Below, piece by piece: positions 34,908-43,173 of a stretch of 64,000 bases of DNA; within the stretch, counting starts at the first letter, position 1; each line of letters begins with the position of its first letter. The notes beneath the pieces are model-generated. The model saw nothing but the letters and a program-made list of their open reading frames with translations, searched no databases and had not been told where the DNA came from. The stretch is from PLanc-01 sp035342095 (GTDB taxonomy: Bacteria > Planctomycetota > Phycisphaerae > Sedimentisphaerales > Anaerobacaceae), in assembly GCA_035342095.1 (NCBI GenBank), contig DAOQWL010000005.1:1-64000 (forward strand), in the 5' to 3' direction. The position numbers were made by a program, and so were the translations under genes.

Positions 34908-36164
34908 CTACAGATCCTCGCCCAGGATGTGTCCGAGCCGGCGTTTCTTGGTCCGCAGGTAGTTGATGTTGTGCTCGCCGGGCTGGGCTCGCAGCGGGAT
35001 CTGTTCGACCACCTTGATCCCGTACACTTCGAGCCGGCTGATCTTCTTGGGGTTGTTGGTCAGGATGCGCACGTTCCGCAGGCCCAGGTCGCGACAGATC
35101 TGCGCCCCGATGCCGTAATCGCGGCGGTCGGCCAGGAAACCGAGCTTGAGGTTGGCGTCCACCGTGTCCAGGCCCTGCTCCTGGAGCTTGTAGGCGTGGA
35201 GCTTGTTCGACAGGCCGATCCCCCGACCCTCCTGGCGGAGGTAGATGACGGCCCCCTTGCCCAGCTTTTCGATCATCTGCATGGCGGTGATGAGCTGGTA
35301 GCCGCACTCGCACCGCTGGGAATGGAACAGGTCGCCCGTCATGCACTCGGAATGGACCCGGATCAGGACGGGGTCCTCGTGCTCGATGGGCCGGCCGGTC
35401 GCGTCGAGGTCTCCCACGCCGCCTTTGCACAAGGCCAGGTGCGGCTCGGGCGACGTGACGCTCTCGTAGGCGATCAGCTTGAAGTCGCCGTAGTCGGTGG
35501 GCAGCGAGACGCACTCGACCCGTTTGACCTGGCTCTCCCGCTGAAGGCGGTGCTCGACGAGCTTGGCGATGGAGGTGATCTTCAACCCGTGGCGGGCGCA
35601 GAACTCCAGCAGTTCCGGCACGCGGGCCATCGACCCATCGTCGTTCATGATCTCGCAGATGACCGCGGCCGGCTGCATGCCCGCCAGGCGGACCAGATCG
35701 ACGCCCCCTTCCGTCTGACCGGCGCGGACGAGGACGCCGCCGTCGCGGGCCCGCAGCGGAAAGACGTGGCCCGGTCGGGCCAGGTCGCGGGGCCGGGCGT
35801 TCTGGGCGATGGCGACGTGGACCGTGTGCGCCCGATCGGCGGCACTGATCCCGGTCGTGATCCCCTCAGCCGCGTCCACACTCACCGTGAAGGCGGTCCC
35901 GAGACGGGCCGTGTTCTCCATCGTCTGGGGGTACAGACCCAGGGAATCGCATTTCTCCGCCGGCAGGGGCAGACAGATGAGCCCCCGACCGAACTTCGCC
36001 ATGAAGTTGATGATCGCCGGCGTGACCTTCTCTGCGGCGCACAGCAGGTCGCCTTCGTTTTCGCGGTCCTCCGCGTCCACCAGGACGACCATCTTGCCTT
36101 GTCGGAGGTCTTCGAGCACCTCCGGAATATCGCTAAACCCTTGTGTTCCAGTTGGTTCTGACAT
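34908..36164 (-). CDS. ribBA: RibBA: DHBP synthase / GTP cyclohydrolase II
   Basis: A 418-residue bifunctional riboflavin enzyme. The N-terminal RibB half makes 3,4-dihydroxy-2-butanone 4-phosphate from ribulose 5-phosphate and shows VLVDAEDRENEGDL, GITTGISAADRA, PGHVFPLRARDGG and GHTE-like AGQTEGGVDL. The C-terminal RibA half opens GTP and shows the zinc site SECMTGDLFHSQRCECG (C-x10-C-x-C) and RQEGRGIGL. The ATG at 36164 (MSEPTG) is used; one at 36173 is also possible. The upstream pgsA lies 81 bases away and the lipoprotein gene follows without a gap, suggesting one transcript. Confidence 0.95.
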   Translation of the reverse strand: MSEPTGTQGFSDIPEVLEDLRQGKMVVLVDAEDRENEGDLLCAAEKVTPAIINFMAKFGRGLICLPLPAEKCDSLGLYPQTMENTARLGTAFTVSVDAAEGITTGISAADRAHTVHVAIAQNARPRDLARPGHVFPLRARDGGVLVRAGQTEGGVDLVRLAGMQPAAVICEIMNDDGSMARVPELLEFCARHGLKITSIAKLVEHRLQRESQVKRVECVSLPTDYGDFKLIAYESVTSPEPHLALCKGGVGDLDATGRPIEHEDPVLIRVHSECMTGDLFHSQRCECGYQLITAMQMIEKLGKGAVIYLRQEGRGIGLSNKLHAYKLQEQGLDTVDANLKLGFLADRRDYGIGAQICRDLGLRNVRILTNNPKKISRLEVYGIKVVEQIPLRAQPGEHNINYLRTKKRRLGHILGEDL

Positions 36165-36245
36165 TCTTGACATCCACAAAAACCGGACCCGTTCGACCGC
36201 CGGGACCTCTGCCTGTACATTGCGCAGCAGCCCTCGGCGCAACAG

Positions 36246-36944
36246 CTAATGACCGGAACCTGTCGTCTGGGCCCGCTCATACTGCTCAATATAGCGGGTC
36301 CCGTTGCGGATGTAAATGAGGGCCGCCAGAACCGCCATGCCCGCCGCGGACCACCAGAGCACGCGAACAAACCACCGATAGCCCGGGATGACCGCCGCCA
36401 GTTCCGGCGCCGCCAGCACCGCGATCACCATGCTCAGTTGAAGCGCCGTCGCCAGTTTGCCCGCGCGCACCGGCACGATGTGGAGCTGGGATGTAATCAG
36501 GTACAGGATGACGAAACCCAGTGTGATGAGAAGGTCTTTGCCGATGATCAGGACCACGACCATCGAGGGCAACCGCCAGCCATCCACGTGGCCCTGTTCG
36601 GAGACCAGCAGGAGGGACGCGCATGTCATCAGCAGCTTGTCGGCCAGCGGATCGAGAAAGGTGCCCAGCTTGGTGATCTGCTTGCGGCTCCGCGCCCAGT
36701 AACCGTCGACCGCGTCGCTGATCGCCATGAGGAAGAACAGCGCCACGGCGGCATAGCGCAGTAGTCTCTGGGTCGCCTGGCCGAACTCGGGATCGTGGGT
36801 ATTGAGCATGCACCCGACGAACGGCGCGATCAGCACGATCCGCATGAGAGTGATCCGCGTCGGCCAGCTCAGACGGAAGCGGTCCGCCCGCCGGACCCGG
36901 CGCAGCAGTCCTGACATGCCCTTCTTCCGGTGGTCGTCATCCAT
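36246..36944 (-). CDS. pgsA: CDP-diacylglycerol-glycerol-3-phosphate 3-phosphatidyltransferase
   Basis: A 232-residue membrane enzyme of phosphatidylglycerol synthesis. The CDP-alcohol phosphotransferase motif is complete: SDAVDGYWARSRKQITKLGT followed by FLDPLADK, matching D-x2-D-G-x2-A-R-x8-G-x3-D-x3-D. About six hydrophobic helices surround it. The N-terminal basic stretch (KKGMSGLLRRVRRADRFR) should face the cytoplasm. The ATG at 36944 follows GGAGGTGG. Other enzymes of the same superfamily share the motif, so the exact acceptor is inferred. It is divergent from the GspF-like gene. Confidence 0.85.
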   Translation of the reverse strand: MDDDHRKKGMSGLLRRVRRADRFRLSWPTRITLMRIVLIAPFVGCMLNTHDPEFGQATQRLLRYAAVALFFLMAISDAVDGYWARSRKQITKLGTFLDPLADKLLMTCASLLLVSEQGHVDGWRLPSMVVVLIIGKDLLITLGFVILYLITSQLHIVPVRAGKLATALQLSMVIAVLAAPELAAVIPGYRWFVRVLWWSAAGMAVLAALIYIRNGTRYIEQYERAQTTGSGH

Positions 36945-36970
36945 TTGCCACCTCCAACGATTTCTCCTCG

Positions 36971-36998
36971 TTGCATCGGTCGCAGGACCCGTTATACT
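36971..36998 (+). promoter_or_regulatory. promoter of the GspF-like gene
   Basis: TTGCAT and TATACT are spaced by 16 bases in the divergent region between pgsA and the GspF-like gene, about 90 bases before the latter. Confidence 0.45.
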
Positions 36999-37086
36999 AA
37001 GGGAGGCTGCCGGGACAGGCAAGAGGGGATCGCTCGCCGAGCCGGTCTCAAGCCCAAGGACTTCAGGTTAGGCGGAGCAGACACTC

Positions 37087-38064
37087 ATGAGCGCACGAAA
37101 CCGGTTGGCGCGGGCCTACTACGATTTGTCGGTCATGCTGGATGCCGGGGTCCCCATCATCCGCTCCCTCGACATCGTGATCGAAGGCCGCACAGGCTAC
37201 ATCAAACGCGTCTTCTCCAAGATTCGCGAGACGGTCTCGAAAGGCTCGACCCTGGCGGAAGCGATGGACATGCACCGCCATGTGTTCCCCACCCTGGACC
37301 GCATGCTCATCCAGGCGGCGGAGACCTCCGGCTCGCTCGGCGAATCGTGCAAGATGCTGTCCGAATGGCACGAATTCGTCCAGCGAATCGTCGTACGCAT
37401 GCTCTCGGGCCTGGCGTACCCGTTTCTCATCCTGAACGCCGCGGCCTTCATATTCCCCTTGCCCCGGCTGATCATGGGCGCCATCGGGTTCGGCCAGTAC
37501 ATGCAATCGGTCGTGCTCACCGTCATCTGGATCTACATCCTGCTGGCGATCGTCGCGGTCCGGGTGTATCGGCCGGAAACGACACGCCTGCTGCGACTGC
37601 CGATGGACTACCTGGCCCTGCGAATCCCGCTCCTGGGAGGGGCAATCTACCAACTCTGCGTCAGCCGCTACATGAGAGCGTTCGGCATGCTCTACAAAGC
37701 AGGCGTACCCATCGCCGAAAGCGTCGAGCGGGCCACCCAGGCAGTGGGCAACGAGGCTATCGCAAGGCTCTTTCGCGGGTCCATCGCCACCATCCGCGGC
37801 GGCGGCACCGCCTATGACGGGCTCTCCCCCCGCCTGGCCACCGAGTACCGACACCTCTGGCAGATCGGCGAGGAGACCGGCGAGCTCGACAAGACGGTAG
37901 ACAAGATCGCCGAGATTTCCGCGAATCGGTCGGACCTCTATTTCAGCGAGTTCGCACGATGGTTCCCGATCCTGATCTACTTCATCATCATGGGCGTGAT
38001 GGCCTACATGATCTTCATGCTGGCCGCCCAGGTGTATGGCAACCTGGATTCCTTCATGGAATGA
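37087..38064 (+). CDS. type II secretion / type IV pilus F-family inner-membrane protein
   Basis: A 325-residue protein with two T2SSF domains. The first begins YDLSVMLDAGVPIIRSLDIV and contains GSTLAEAMDMHRHVFPTLDR then MLIQAAETSGSL. The second repeats the pattern with YMRAFGMLYKAGVPIAESVE and LWQIGEETGELDKTVDKIAE. Three hydrophobic helices are present (about 110-130, 140-160, 295-315), as in GspF and PilC. The protein forms the platform for pseudopilin assembly. No gspE or gspG lies beside it, so the machine is split in this genome; the pseudopilin at 13762 could be a client. It is slightly shorter than usual (about 400) for the family. Confidence 0.88.
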   Translation: MSARNRLARAYYDLSVMLDAGVPIIRSLDIVIEGRTGYIKRVFSKIRETVSKGSTLAEAMDMHRHVFPTLDRMLIQAAETSGSLGESCKMLSEWHEFVQRIVVRMLSGLAYPFLILNAAAFIFPLPRLIMGAIGFGQYMQSVVLTVIWIYILLAIVAVRVYRPETTRLLRLPMDYLALRIPLLGGAIYQLCVSRYMRAFGMLYKAGVPIAESVERATQAVGNEAIARLFRGSIATIRGGGTAYDGLSPRLATEYRHLWQIGEETGELDKTVDKIAEISANRSDLYFSEFARWFPILIYFIIMGVMAYMIFMLAAQVYGNLDSFME

Positions 38065-38093
38065 CGACAGCAGGATTTTGTCCGGCTATTCTC

Positions 38094-38121
38094 TTGATGT
38101 AGATCGGTCCGCTGTTACAAT
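38094..38121 (+). promoter_or_regulatory. promoter of pdxJ
   Basis: TTGATG (38094-38099) and TACAAT (38116-38121) are spaced by 16 bases, 27 bases before the pdxJ ATG. Confidence 0.5.
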
Positions 38122-38147
38122 TCATCCGATTTCAAGAGGGCTGACCA

Positions 38148-38882
38148 ATGGCTGTTCTGAATGTCAATATAGACCATGTCGCTACAATCCGTCAGGCCAG
38201 GCGTGCGGACGAGCCGGACCCCGCGTGGGCGGCCGTCGAATGCGAGCTGGCCGGCGCCAACGGGATCACCGTGCACCTCCGCCAGGATCGCAGGCACATC
38301 AACGACCGGGACGTCTGGGTGCTCCAGGAGACCGTCTCCTGCAAGTTCAACCTGGAGATGTCGTTGGCCGAGCCCATCGTGAAGATCGCCGAGGAGGTCG
38401 GGCCGGACCAGGTCACGATCGTGCCGGAGAATCGGGCGGAGCTGACCACCGAGGGCGGTCTCGACTGCGTCCGGTACAAGCGCCGCCTGGCTGCGGTGGT
38501 CAAACGAATGCACAAGAAGGGCATCACGGTCAGCACGTTCATCACACCCGACCGCGAGCAGATCATCGCCTCCGCCGAGACCGGCTGCGACGCGGTCGAG
38601 CTGCACACGGGCATGTACGCCAACGCCAGGACCGAGAAAGCCGCCAGGATGCAGGTGCTGCAACTGGAGGCCGGGCGGGACATCGCGATCGCGAAAGGGC
38701 TGATCGTCCACGCCGGGCACGGCCTGACCTATCGCAACATCGCGCCCGTCGCGAGGATTGAGGGGCTGTGCGAGTTCAACATCGGGCACAGCATCGTCTC
38801 TCGCGCGGTGCTCGTCGGGATGAAGAAGGCGACCCGGGAGATGATCAAGCTGATCGAAAAGCACGGGCCCTGTGAGGCGTGA
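38148..38882 (+). CDS. pdxJ: pyridoxine 5-phosphate synthase
   Basis: A 244-residue TIM-barrel enzyme that condenses 1-deoxyxylulose 5-phosphate with 3-amino-2-oxopropyl phosphate to give pyridoxine 5-phosphate. Family motifs are clear: LNVNIDHVATIRQARR at the N-terminus, GITVHLRQDRRHINDRDV, NLEMSLA, VTIVPENRAELTTEGGLD, VELHTGMYA, and the C-terminal HAGHGLTYRNI and FNIGHSIVSRAVLVGM. The length is normal. AAGAGGG precedes the ATG. dapA follows about 100 bases later on the same strand. Confidence 0.96.
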   Translation: MAVLNVNIDHVATIRQARRADEPDPAWAAVECELAGANGITVHLRQDRRHINDRDVWVLQETVSCKFNLEMSLAEPIVKIAEEVGPDQVTIVPENRAELTTEGGLDCVRYKRRLAAVVKRMHKKGITVSTFITPDREQIIASAETGCDAVELHTGMYANARTEKAARMQVLQLEAGRDIAIAKGLIVHAGHGLTYRNIAPVARIEGLCEFNIGHSIVSRAVLVGMKKATREMIKLIEKHGPCEA

Positions 38883-38979
38883 AACACGAGGCGGGCTGAG
38901 GCAACGATCCTCTCGCAAGACCGCATCCGGCCTGGACACTCAAATAGTAAATCGCAAATCGTAAATCAGGAGATGTGTA

Positions 38980-39852
38980 ATGTTCACAGGGGCCATGGTG
39001 GCGCTGGTCACACCCTTCCATGACGGCAAGGTCGATTTCGAGACACTCGATGAGCTGGTCGATTTCCAGGTGGACAATGGCATCGACGCCATCGTCCCGG
39101 TCGGCACGACGGGGGAATCCCCCACCCTCAGCCATGAGGAGCACAAGCAGGTCATCGAGCGAGTCGTCAAGCGAGTGGCGGGCGCCACGCCGGTCATCGC
39201 AGGCACCGGCTCCAACAGCACTGCCGAGGCCGTCGAGCTGACCGCCTTCGCGAAGAAGGTCGGCGCCGACGCCACGCTCCAGGTGTGCCCCTACTACAAC
39301 AAGCCCACACAGGAAGGCTTCTATCAGCACTTCAAGGCAATTGCCGACGAGGTCGATCTGCCGATGGTGCTCTACAACATCCCCGGCCGCTGCGGCGCGG
39401 GCCTGACCCCCGAGACGGTCGCCAGGCTCAACGATCTCGACAACGTCGTCGGCATCAAGGAAGCCACAGGCAGTCTCGACCAGGCCAGCGAGATCGCCAT
39501 GCGATGCGACATCACGATCCTCTCGGGCGACGATTCCCTAACCCTGCCCCTGGCCTCCATCGGCGGCAAGGGCGTCATCAGCGTCGTCGCGAACATCGTC
39601 CCGGCGGACGTCAAGGCCATGACCGATCTGATCCTCGAAGGCGATCTCGTCAAGGCCCGCCAGTGGCATCGCAAGCTCTTCGCGCTGAGCAAGAACATGC
39701 TGACCCTGGCAACCAACCCGATCCCGATCAAGGCCGCGATGGCCCTCCTGGACATGTGCTCCGACGAGCTGCGTCTTCCGATGACCGCACTGGAGCCCGC
39801 CAAGAAGGCCGCGCTGAAGCAAACCCTGACGGACTACGGCCTGCTGAGCTGA
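38980..39852 (+). CDS. dapA: 4-hydroxy-tetrahydrodipicolinate synthase
   Basis: A 290-residue DapA. It catalyses condensation of aspartate semialdehyde and pyruvate in lysine and diaminopimelate synthesis. Family signatures are GTTGESPTLSHEEH (substrate loop), the catalytic tyrosine in YYNKPTQEGFYQHF, LYNIPGRCG with R, and the Schiff-base lysine in VVGIKEATGSLDQ. Length and ends are normal. A short AT-rich word, AAATAGTAAATCGCAAATCG, lies just upstream and is a common extragenic repeat. Confidence 0.96.
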   Translation: MFTGAMVALVTPFHDGKVDFETLDELVDFQVDNGIDAIVPVGTTGESPTLSHEEHKQVIERVVKRVAGATPVIAGTGSNSTAEAVELTAFAKKVGADATLQVCPYYNKPTQEGFYQHFKAIADEVDLPMVLYNIPGRCGAGLTPETVARLNDLDNVVGIKEATGSLDQASEIAMRCDITILSGDDSLTLPLASIGGKGVISVVANIVPADVKAMTDLILEGDLVKARQWHRKLFALSKNMLTLATNPIPIKAAMALLDMCSDELRLPMTALEPAKKAALKQTLTDYGLLS

Positions 39853-39878
39853 GCGAAGGCCGTGTTGGATGATTGCCG

Positions 39879-39907
39879 TTGACTCTTCAAGGCTGGGGCG
39901 ATATACT
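39879..39907 (+). promoter_or_regulatory. strong promoter of the DUF488 cassette
   Basis: TTGACT (39879-39884) and TATACT (39902-39907) are spaced by 17 bases, with the start codon 23 bases further on. It rules out an upstream start for the first gene. Confidence 0.65.
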
Positions 39908-39929
39908 GCCATCTGTTGGGAGTATTGCC

Positions 39930-40532
39930 ATGAGAGAACTGTTCACAGTTGGGCATTCCAATCACACGGTGGAACACGTCATCGGCCTGCTCACGATGCA
40001 CAACATCACGGTGGTGGCCGATGTCCGGTCGAACCCATACAGTGTGCACTCGCCGCAATTCAACCGGGAGCTGATACAGCGGAAGTTGCACGACGCCAGG
40101 ATCGAATACGTATTCCTTGGCGGGGAGCTTGGAGCCCGCCGAGCTGAAGAAAGTTGTTATGTAGGCGGTCAGGCGAAGTACGACGCAATCAAAAACCTGC
40201 CTGCCTTCCGGAATGGTCTGAGTCGCGTGATCAAGGCCGTCGAACGGTCTACCATTGCACTGCTGTGCTCGGAAGCCGACCCGCTGGGTTGCCATCGAAC
40301 CATATTGGTGTGCCCAGAACTGAAGGGACTCTGCCCCGGCCTGAGGATTAGCCACATCCTCGGAGATGGCAGCCTGGAATCCCACGAGCAGACGGAGCAA
40401 AGACTCATCCGATTGCACAAACTGCAGCCGGAGCTGTTTGGAAACATGACCTCCATGTCTGGTCTCATCGAAAGGGCATACGGTATCCAGGCGGAACGGA
40501 TTGCATACAGGAGAATCCCGGCGGGAGTATGA
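39930..40532 (+). CDS. DUF488 family protein
   Basis: A 200-residue DUF488 protein. It opens MRELFTVGHSNHTVEHVIGL, the usual T-x-G-H-S/T-x-x start, followed by TVVADVRSNPYSVHSPQFN and YVFLGGELGARR. The conserved cysteine block ALLCSEADPLGCHR (C-x-E-x2-P-x-x-C-H-R) is typical and suggests a thiol or metal-dependent activity, which is not established for the family. The ATG at 39930 has GGGAG upstream and a strong promoter. It overlaps the next DUF488 gene by four bases. The DNA is less GC-rich than the neighbouring pdxJ and dapA. Confidence 0.88.
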   Translation: MRELFTVGHSNHTVEHVIGLLTMHNITVVADVRSNPYSVHSPQFNRELIQRKLHDARIEYVFLGGELGARRAEESCYVGGQAKYDAIKNLPAFRNGLSRVIKAVERSTIALLCSEADPLGCHRTILVCPELKGLCPGLRISHILGDGSLESHEQTEQRLIRLHKLQPELFGNMTSMSGLIERAYGIQAERIAYRRIPAGV

Positions 40533-40963
40533 GACTCTTCACGATCGGATTCACAAAGAAGTCGGCGGAGAACTTCTTCACGCGGCTCAAAGAAGCAAAG
40601 GTACGCCGTGTGGTGGATGTGCGGTTGAACAACACATCGCAAATCGCCGGTTTCGCGAAGGCGCGAGACTTGGAGTTCTTTCTCAAGGCCATCAGCCGAA
40701 TCGACTATGTGCACCTTCCAGAACTGGCGCCAACGCAAGATATCCTCGATGCCCTCGTGAAAGAGAAAGGCCAGTGGAGCGAATACGAACGCAGGTTCAA
40801 AGAACTGATGGAAACGCGGCGGATAGCAGAAACCCTCGCCAAGGCGCTTCGCGACGGCGATTGCCTGTTATGTAGCGAAGACACTCCAGAGCATTGTCAT
40901 CGCCGACTCGTCGCGGAGTACGTTCAGAGACACTGGGGCGATGTGGAGGTCGTTCATCTGTGA
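40529..40963 (+). CDS. second DUF488 family protein (short form)
   Basis: A 144-residue protein with the same elements in shorter form: MRLFTIGFTKKSAENFFTRL, VVDVRLNN and CLLCSEDTPEHCHRRLVAEY. It belongs to a different subgroup from the first, since the N-terminal histidine is replaced (TIGFTK for TVGHSN) while the C-x-E-x2-P-x-x-C-H-R block is kept. It overlaps its neighbours by four bases on each side (ATGA and GTGA), so the three genes are translated as one unit. A hetero-complex of the two DUF488 proteins is plausible but unproven. Confidence 0.88.
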   Translation: MRLFTIGFTKKSAENFFTRLKEAKVRRVVDVRLNNTSQIAGFAKARDLEFFLKAISRIDYVHLPELAPTQDILDALVKEKGQWSEYERRFKELMETRRIAETLAKALRDGDCLLCSEDTPEHCHRRLVAEYVQRHWGDVEVVHL

Positions 40964-41622
40964 GCCTCACTCGGATCATAGTCCTGGCCAACTCCTGGAA
41001 GAACCAGGATTGGTGCATTGCAGGCATTGAACCCACAACGGGCAAGTGGGTCCGTCCCGTGACAAGCCTGGATGACGGGCGTGTGCGGAAGATCGACATG
41101 AAGACCGACGCGCACTCACTGCAGTTGCTCGACATTCTCGACATCCCTCTGAACACAACCGGTCCGGACTTCGGCTTCGAAAGCGAGAACAGAACAATCC
41201 TGCCCGGACAGTGGCACCTGCACGGTCAAGCAAACGTGAAGGATGTTCTGAAGCATGCGGAACGTCCATACTACATCCTTCACAACGCCTGGAAATACGT
41301 GACCCTCGATGAAATGAGGGTAAAGGCGTTTGAGGAACGAACAACGCTCCAGCTCATTCGTGTCGATAACTTCACCATCCGGGACACAAGAAGCGAGACA
41401 ACCGACAAGCACAATTGGAGAGGGACCGTCTCGCCAGGCGGACGGATACTGGACCTCCCTATCACGGATCCAGCGTTCTGTGAGAGACTAACGGCGGGCC
41501 ATGAACCGTCCAAGTCTTGCCTCCTCACAATGAGTCTGAGCATGCCCCACAAGCCGCAAGATTGGGGAGCAGACGATCCGCCGGCATACTGGAAACTCGT
41601 CGCCGGCGTCATCGAACTCTGA
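40960..41622 (+). CDS. probable dual OB-fold domain protein
   Basis: A 220-residue protein starting at a GTG that overlaps the previous stop (GTGA). It opens SLTRIIVLANSWKNQDWCIA, then GIEPTTGKWVRPVTS. I associate this with the dual OB-containing domain family that is often found next to DUF488 genes. The middle holds LDILDIPL and the end LTMSLSMP followed by YWKLVAGVIEL, consistent with small beta barrels. OB folds commonly bind nucleic acid or nucleotides. The assignment is from memory of the family pattern; the biochemical role is unknown. Confidence 0.6.
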   Translation: MSLTRIIVLANSWKNQDWCIAGIEPTTGKWVRPVTSLDDGRVRKIDMKTDAHSLQLLDILDIPLNTTGPDFGFESENRTILPGQWHLHGQANVKDVLKHAERPYYILHNAWKYVTLDEMRVKAFEERTTLQLIRVDNFTIRDTRSETTDKHNWRGTVSPGGRILDLPITDPAFCERLTAGHEPSKSCLLTMSLSMPHKPQDWGADDPPAYWKLVAGVIEL

Positions 41623-41638
41623 ACTGGAGCGGATCGCA

Positions 41639-41800
41639 TCAATTGAGCGTGAGCCAGGCGTCGTCCTGGCTGACCTCGAACGAATCGAGGTGCGTCTGGA
41701 CTTCGATGCGGTATGGCCCCGGAGGGATTCCCTGGCCGTAGTCGGAACCGCCGTACCGGGTCGTCTGGGGTACTCGCCACGAGTACCGGGCGGCGCCTCA
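41639..41800 (-). other. possible recoded 3-prime extension of the secreted paralogue
   Basis: Reading on in the same frame past the TGA at 41798-41800 gives 52 protein-like residues, including ARYSWRVPQTTRYGGSDYGQ and PPGPYRIEVQTHLDSFEVSQ, ending LTLN before a TGA at 41639-41641. The composition and even hydrophobic pattern look like a real C-terminal domain. So the first TGA is either a nonsense mutation or is read as selenocysteine. Confidence 0.5.
41769..41787 (-). promoter_or_regulatory. SECIS-like hairpin downstream of an in-frame UGA
   Basis: On the mRNA a perfect 8-bp stem GGUACUCG/CGAGUACC closes a UGG loop, beginning 10 nucleotides after the UGA at 41800-41798. The loop is 18 nucleotides from the UGA and has G at its second position. 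That meets the published geometric rules for bacterial SECIS elements (loop 16-37 nt from UGA, a G among the first two loop bases). The same bases encode RYSWRVP, so the symmetry could be accidental. Confidence 0.35.
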
Positions 41801-43126
41801 GCTATAGGCGAACTGGCCCGACTGCACCACCTGCTGGGCGCCGTTGAGTATCCGGAACGACGGCTCCGGCACATTCTTCTCGTTCTTCGTGACGACGGCG
41901 CTGTACCACTCGCCCGCCTGGCCCTCCAGGTTGACGCCGACCGTGACATCCGGATTGTGGGGATACCGGCGCAGCGACCCCCTGGCCTGGAACGGCGGGC
42001 CGATCTTGAGCCGGGTCGTCCGCCCAGGCTTGATCTTGAAGTCCTTGAGTTGCCCCGGCGAGGTCATGCTGAACGCCCAGCGGTCCCCATGGTCCACTTC
42101 GGTCAGGTCGAGCGACCTCAGATAGTACCTGCGGGCGGGCAGCCGCCACGTCGGCCCGGCGCCGCTCACCTTCTGCGGTCCTGTATCCGACCACAGATCC
42201 ATGACCACTTCTTTGCCGCCGAGATCGAGCGATCCGAACGCCGGCTCGGCCTGACGGAATTCGATGGTGCTGCCGTCCTCGGCGACCTCGACGCCGTAGT
42301 ACCGTCCGTCGAGGTTGATCACTTTGCTCAGGGGCATGGTCACCGCGATGGATCGCCGGCCCCCGCCCGGCATGTCCACCATGCTGCCGCAATCGATCGC
42401 GATCACGTCGGAGTTCGGGTCTCGCGAGCCCCGCGCCGGCGGCTCGAACCTCTCGTTGAATCGCCCGTCGACGTCGGTATCGACCAGCGTGATCCGGCGG
42501 GTCCTGCCCTCCAGGAGAACTTTGCCGTCGCGATAGAACGCAGGGTAGAAGGTCAGCCATTTCCCGCCGGAGCATTGTGGATAGAACGCATCGCCCCCGG
42601 GCCGGCTCGTGCCCTGCTTCAGATAGACCGGGCCGAACTCATACACCGCCTGCAGCGTGAATATGCGCAGCCACCTCCCCACGTAGGCTCGCTCGTCGGA
42701 CCACAGGCCATCGGCGTCGAGGTCCAGAATGAGCATCACCTCTCCCGGCGGTCGGGTGGACCGGTAGGCAATCCCACGAATCTCGCGGCCCCCCACGCGA
42801 ACCGGGAAGTACACCGGCTCCTGGGGCGCATCGGGCGGCGTCTCCAGCACTCCCGACGGCTTGGTCGTCGTCGTATACTGACGCTGAAATCCCAGATCCG
42901 TCGCGGGACAGAATTGGAAGGGAGGAACGAGCTTCAACTCGGCCCTTGCCACGACCGGTCCCATCGACACAGCCGGCGTCTCGGATTCCTTCGCCGCGGC
43001 CTCGCGTCGGAGTCTCATGACCATCTCATAGGGCGACTCCGTCGTCTGACGGCCGATCGCGAAAGCGGCTGTCGTCAGAACCAGCGAGACAGCGACGAAC
43101 TCAAAGCATTGGACCAGACCCTTCAT
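41798..43126 (-). CDS. secreted paralogue of the sigma-factor sensor domain
   Basis: A 442-residue protein with a signal peptide or anchor (QCFEFVAVSLVLTTAAFAIG). Residues about 31-310 are strongly similar to residues 398-670 of the sigma factor encoded just upstream: ETPPDAPQEPVYFPVRVGG, FGPVYLKQG, RPGGDAFYPQCSGGKWLTFY, RYYGVEVAEDGSTIEF. Two D-x-D-x-D-G motifs (DLDADG 135-140, DTDVDG 216-221) suggest calcium sites. A further C-terminal part (about 310-442) is absent from the sigma factor. The frame meets a TGA at 41798 but continues plausibly to 41639. It starts 47 bases after the sigma gene, with a hairpin between. No enzymatic motif is seen. Confidence 0.75.
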   Translation of the reverse strand: MKGLVQCFEFVAVSLVLTTAAFAIGRQTTESPYEMVMRLRREAAAKESETPAVSMGPVVARAELKLVPPFQFCPATDLGFQRQYTTTTKPSGVLETPPDAPQEPVYFPVRVGGREIRGIAYRSTRPPGEVMLILDLDADGLWSDERAYVGRWLRIFTLQAVYEFGPVYLKQGTSRPGGDAFYPQCSGGKWLTFYPAFYRDGKVLLEGRTRRITLVDTDVDGRFNERFEPPARGSRDPNSDVIAIDCGSMVDMPGGGRRSIAVTMPLSKVINLDGRYYGVEVAEDGSTIEFRQAEPAFGSLDLGGKEVVMDLWSDTGPQKVSGAGPTWRLPARRYYLRSLDLTEVDHGDRWAFSMTSPGQLKDFKIKPGRTTRLKIGPPFQARGSLRRYPHNPDVTVGVNLEGQAGEWYSAVVTKNEKNVPEPSFRILNGAQQVVQSGQFAYS

Positions 43127-43148
43127 CGCATCGTCTCCTTCGACACAA

Positions 43149-43167
43149 CCCCGGCATCAAGCCGGGG
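43149..43167 (-). terminator. GC-rich hairpin between the sigma gene and its paralogue
   Basis: CCCCGGC, five-base loop, GCCGGGG in the 47-base gap. It has only a short U-poor tail (TTGTG) on the minus strand, so it may attenuate or stabilise rather than fully terminate. Confidence 0.35.
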
Positions 43168-43173
43168 CGCCGC

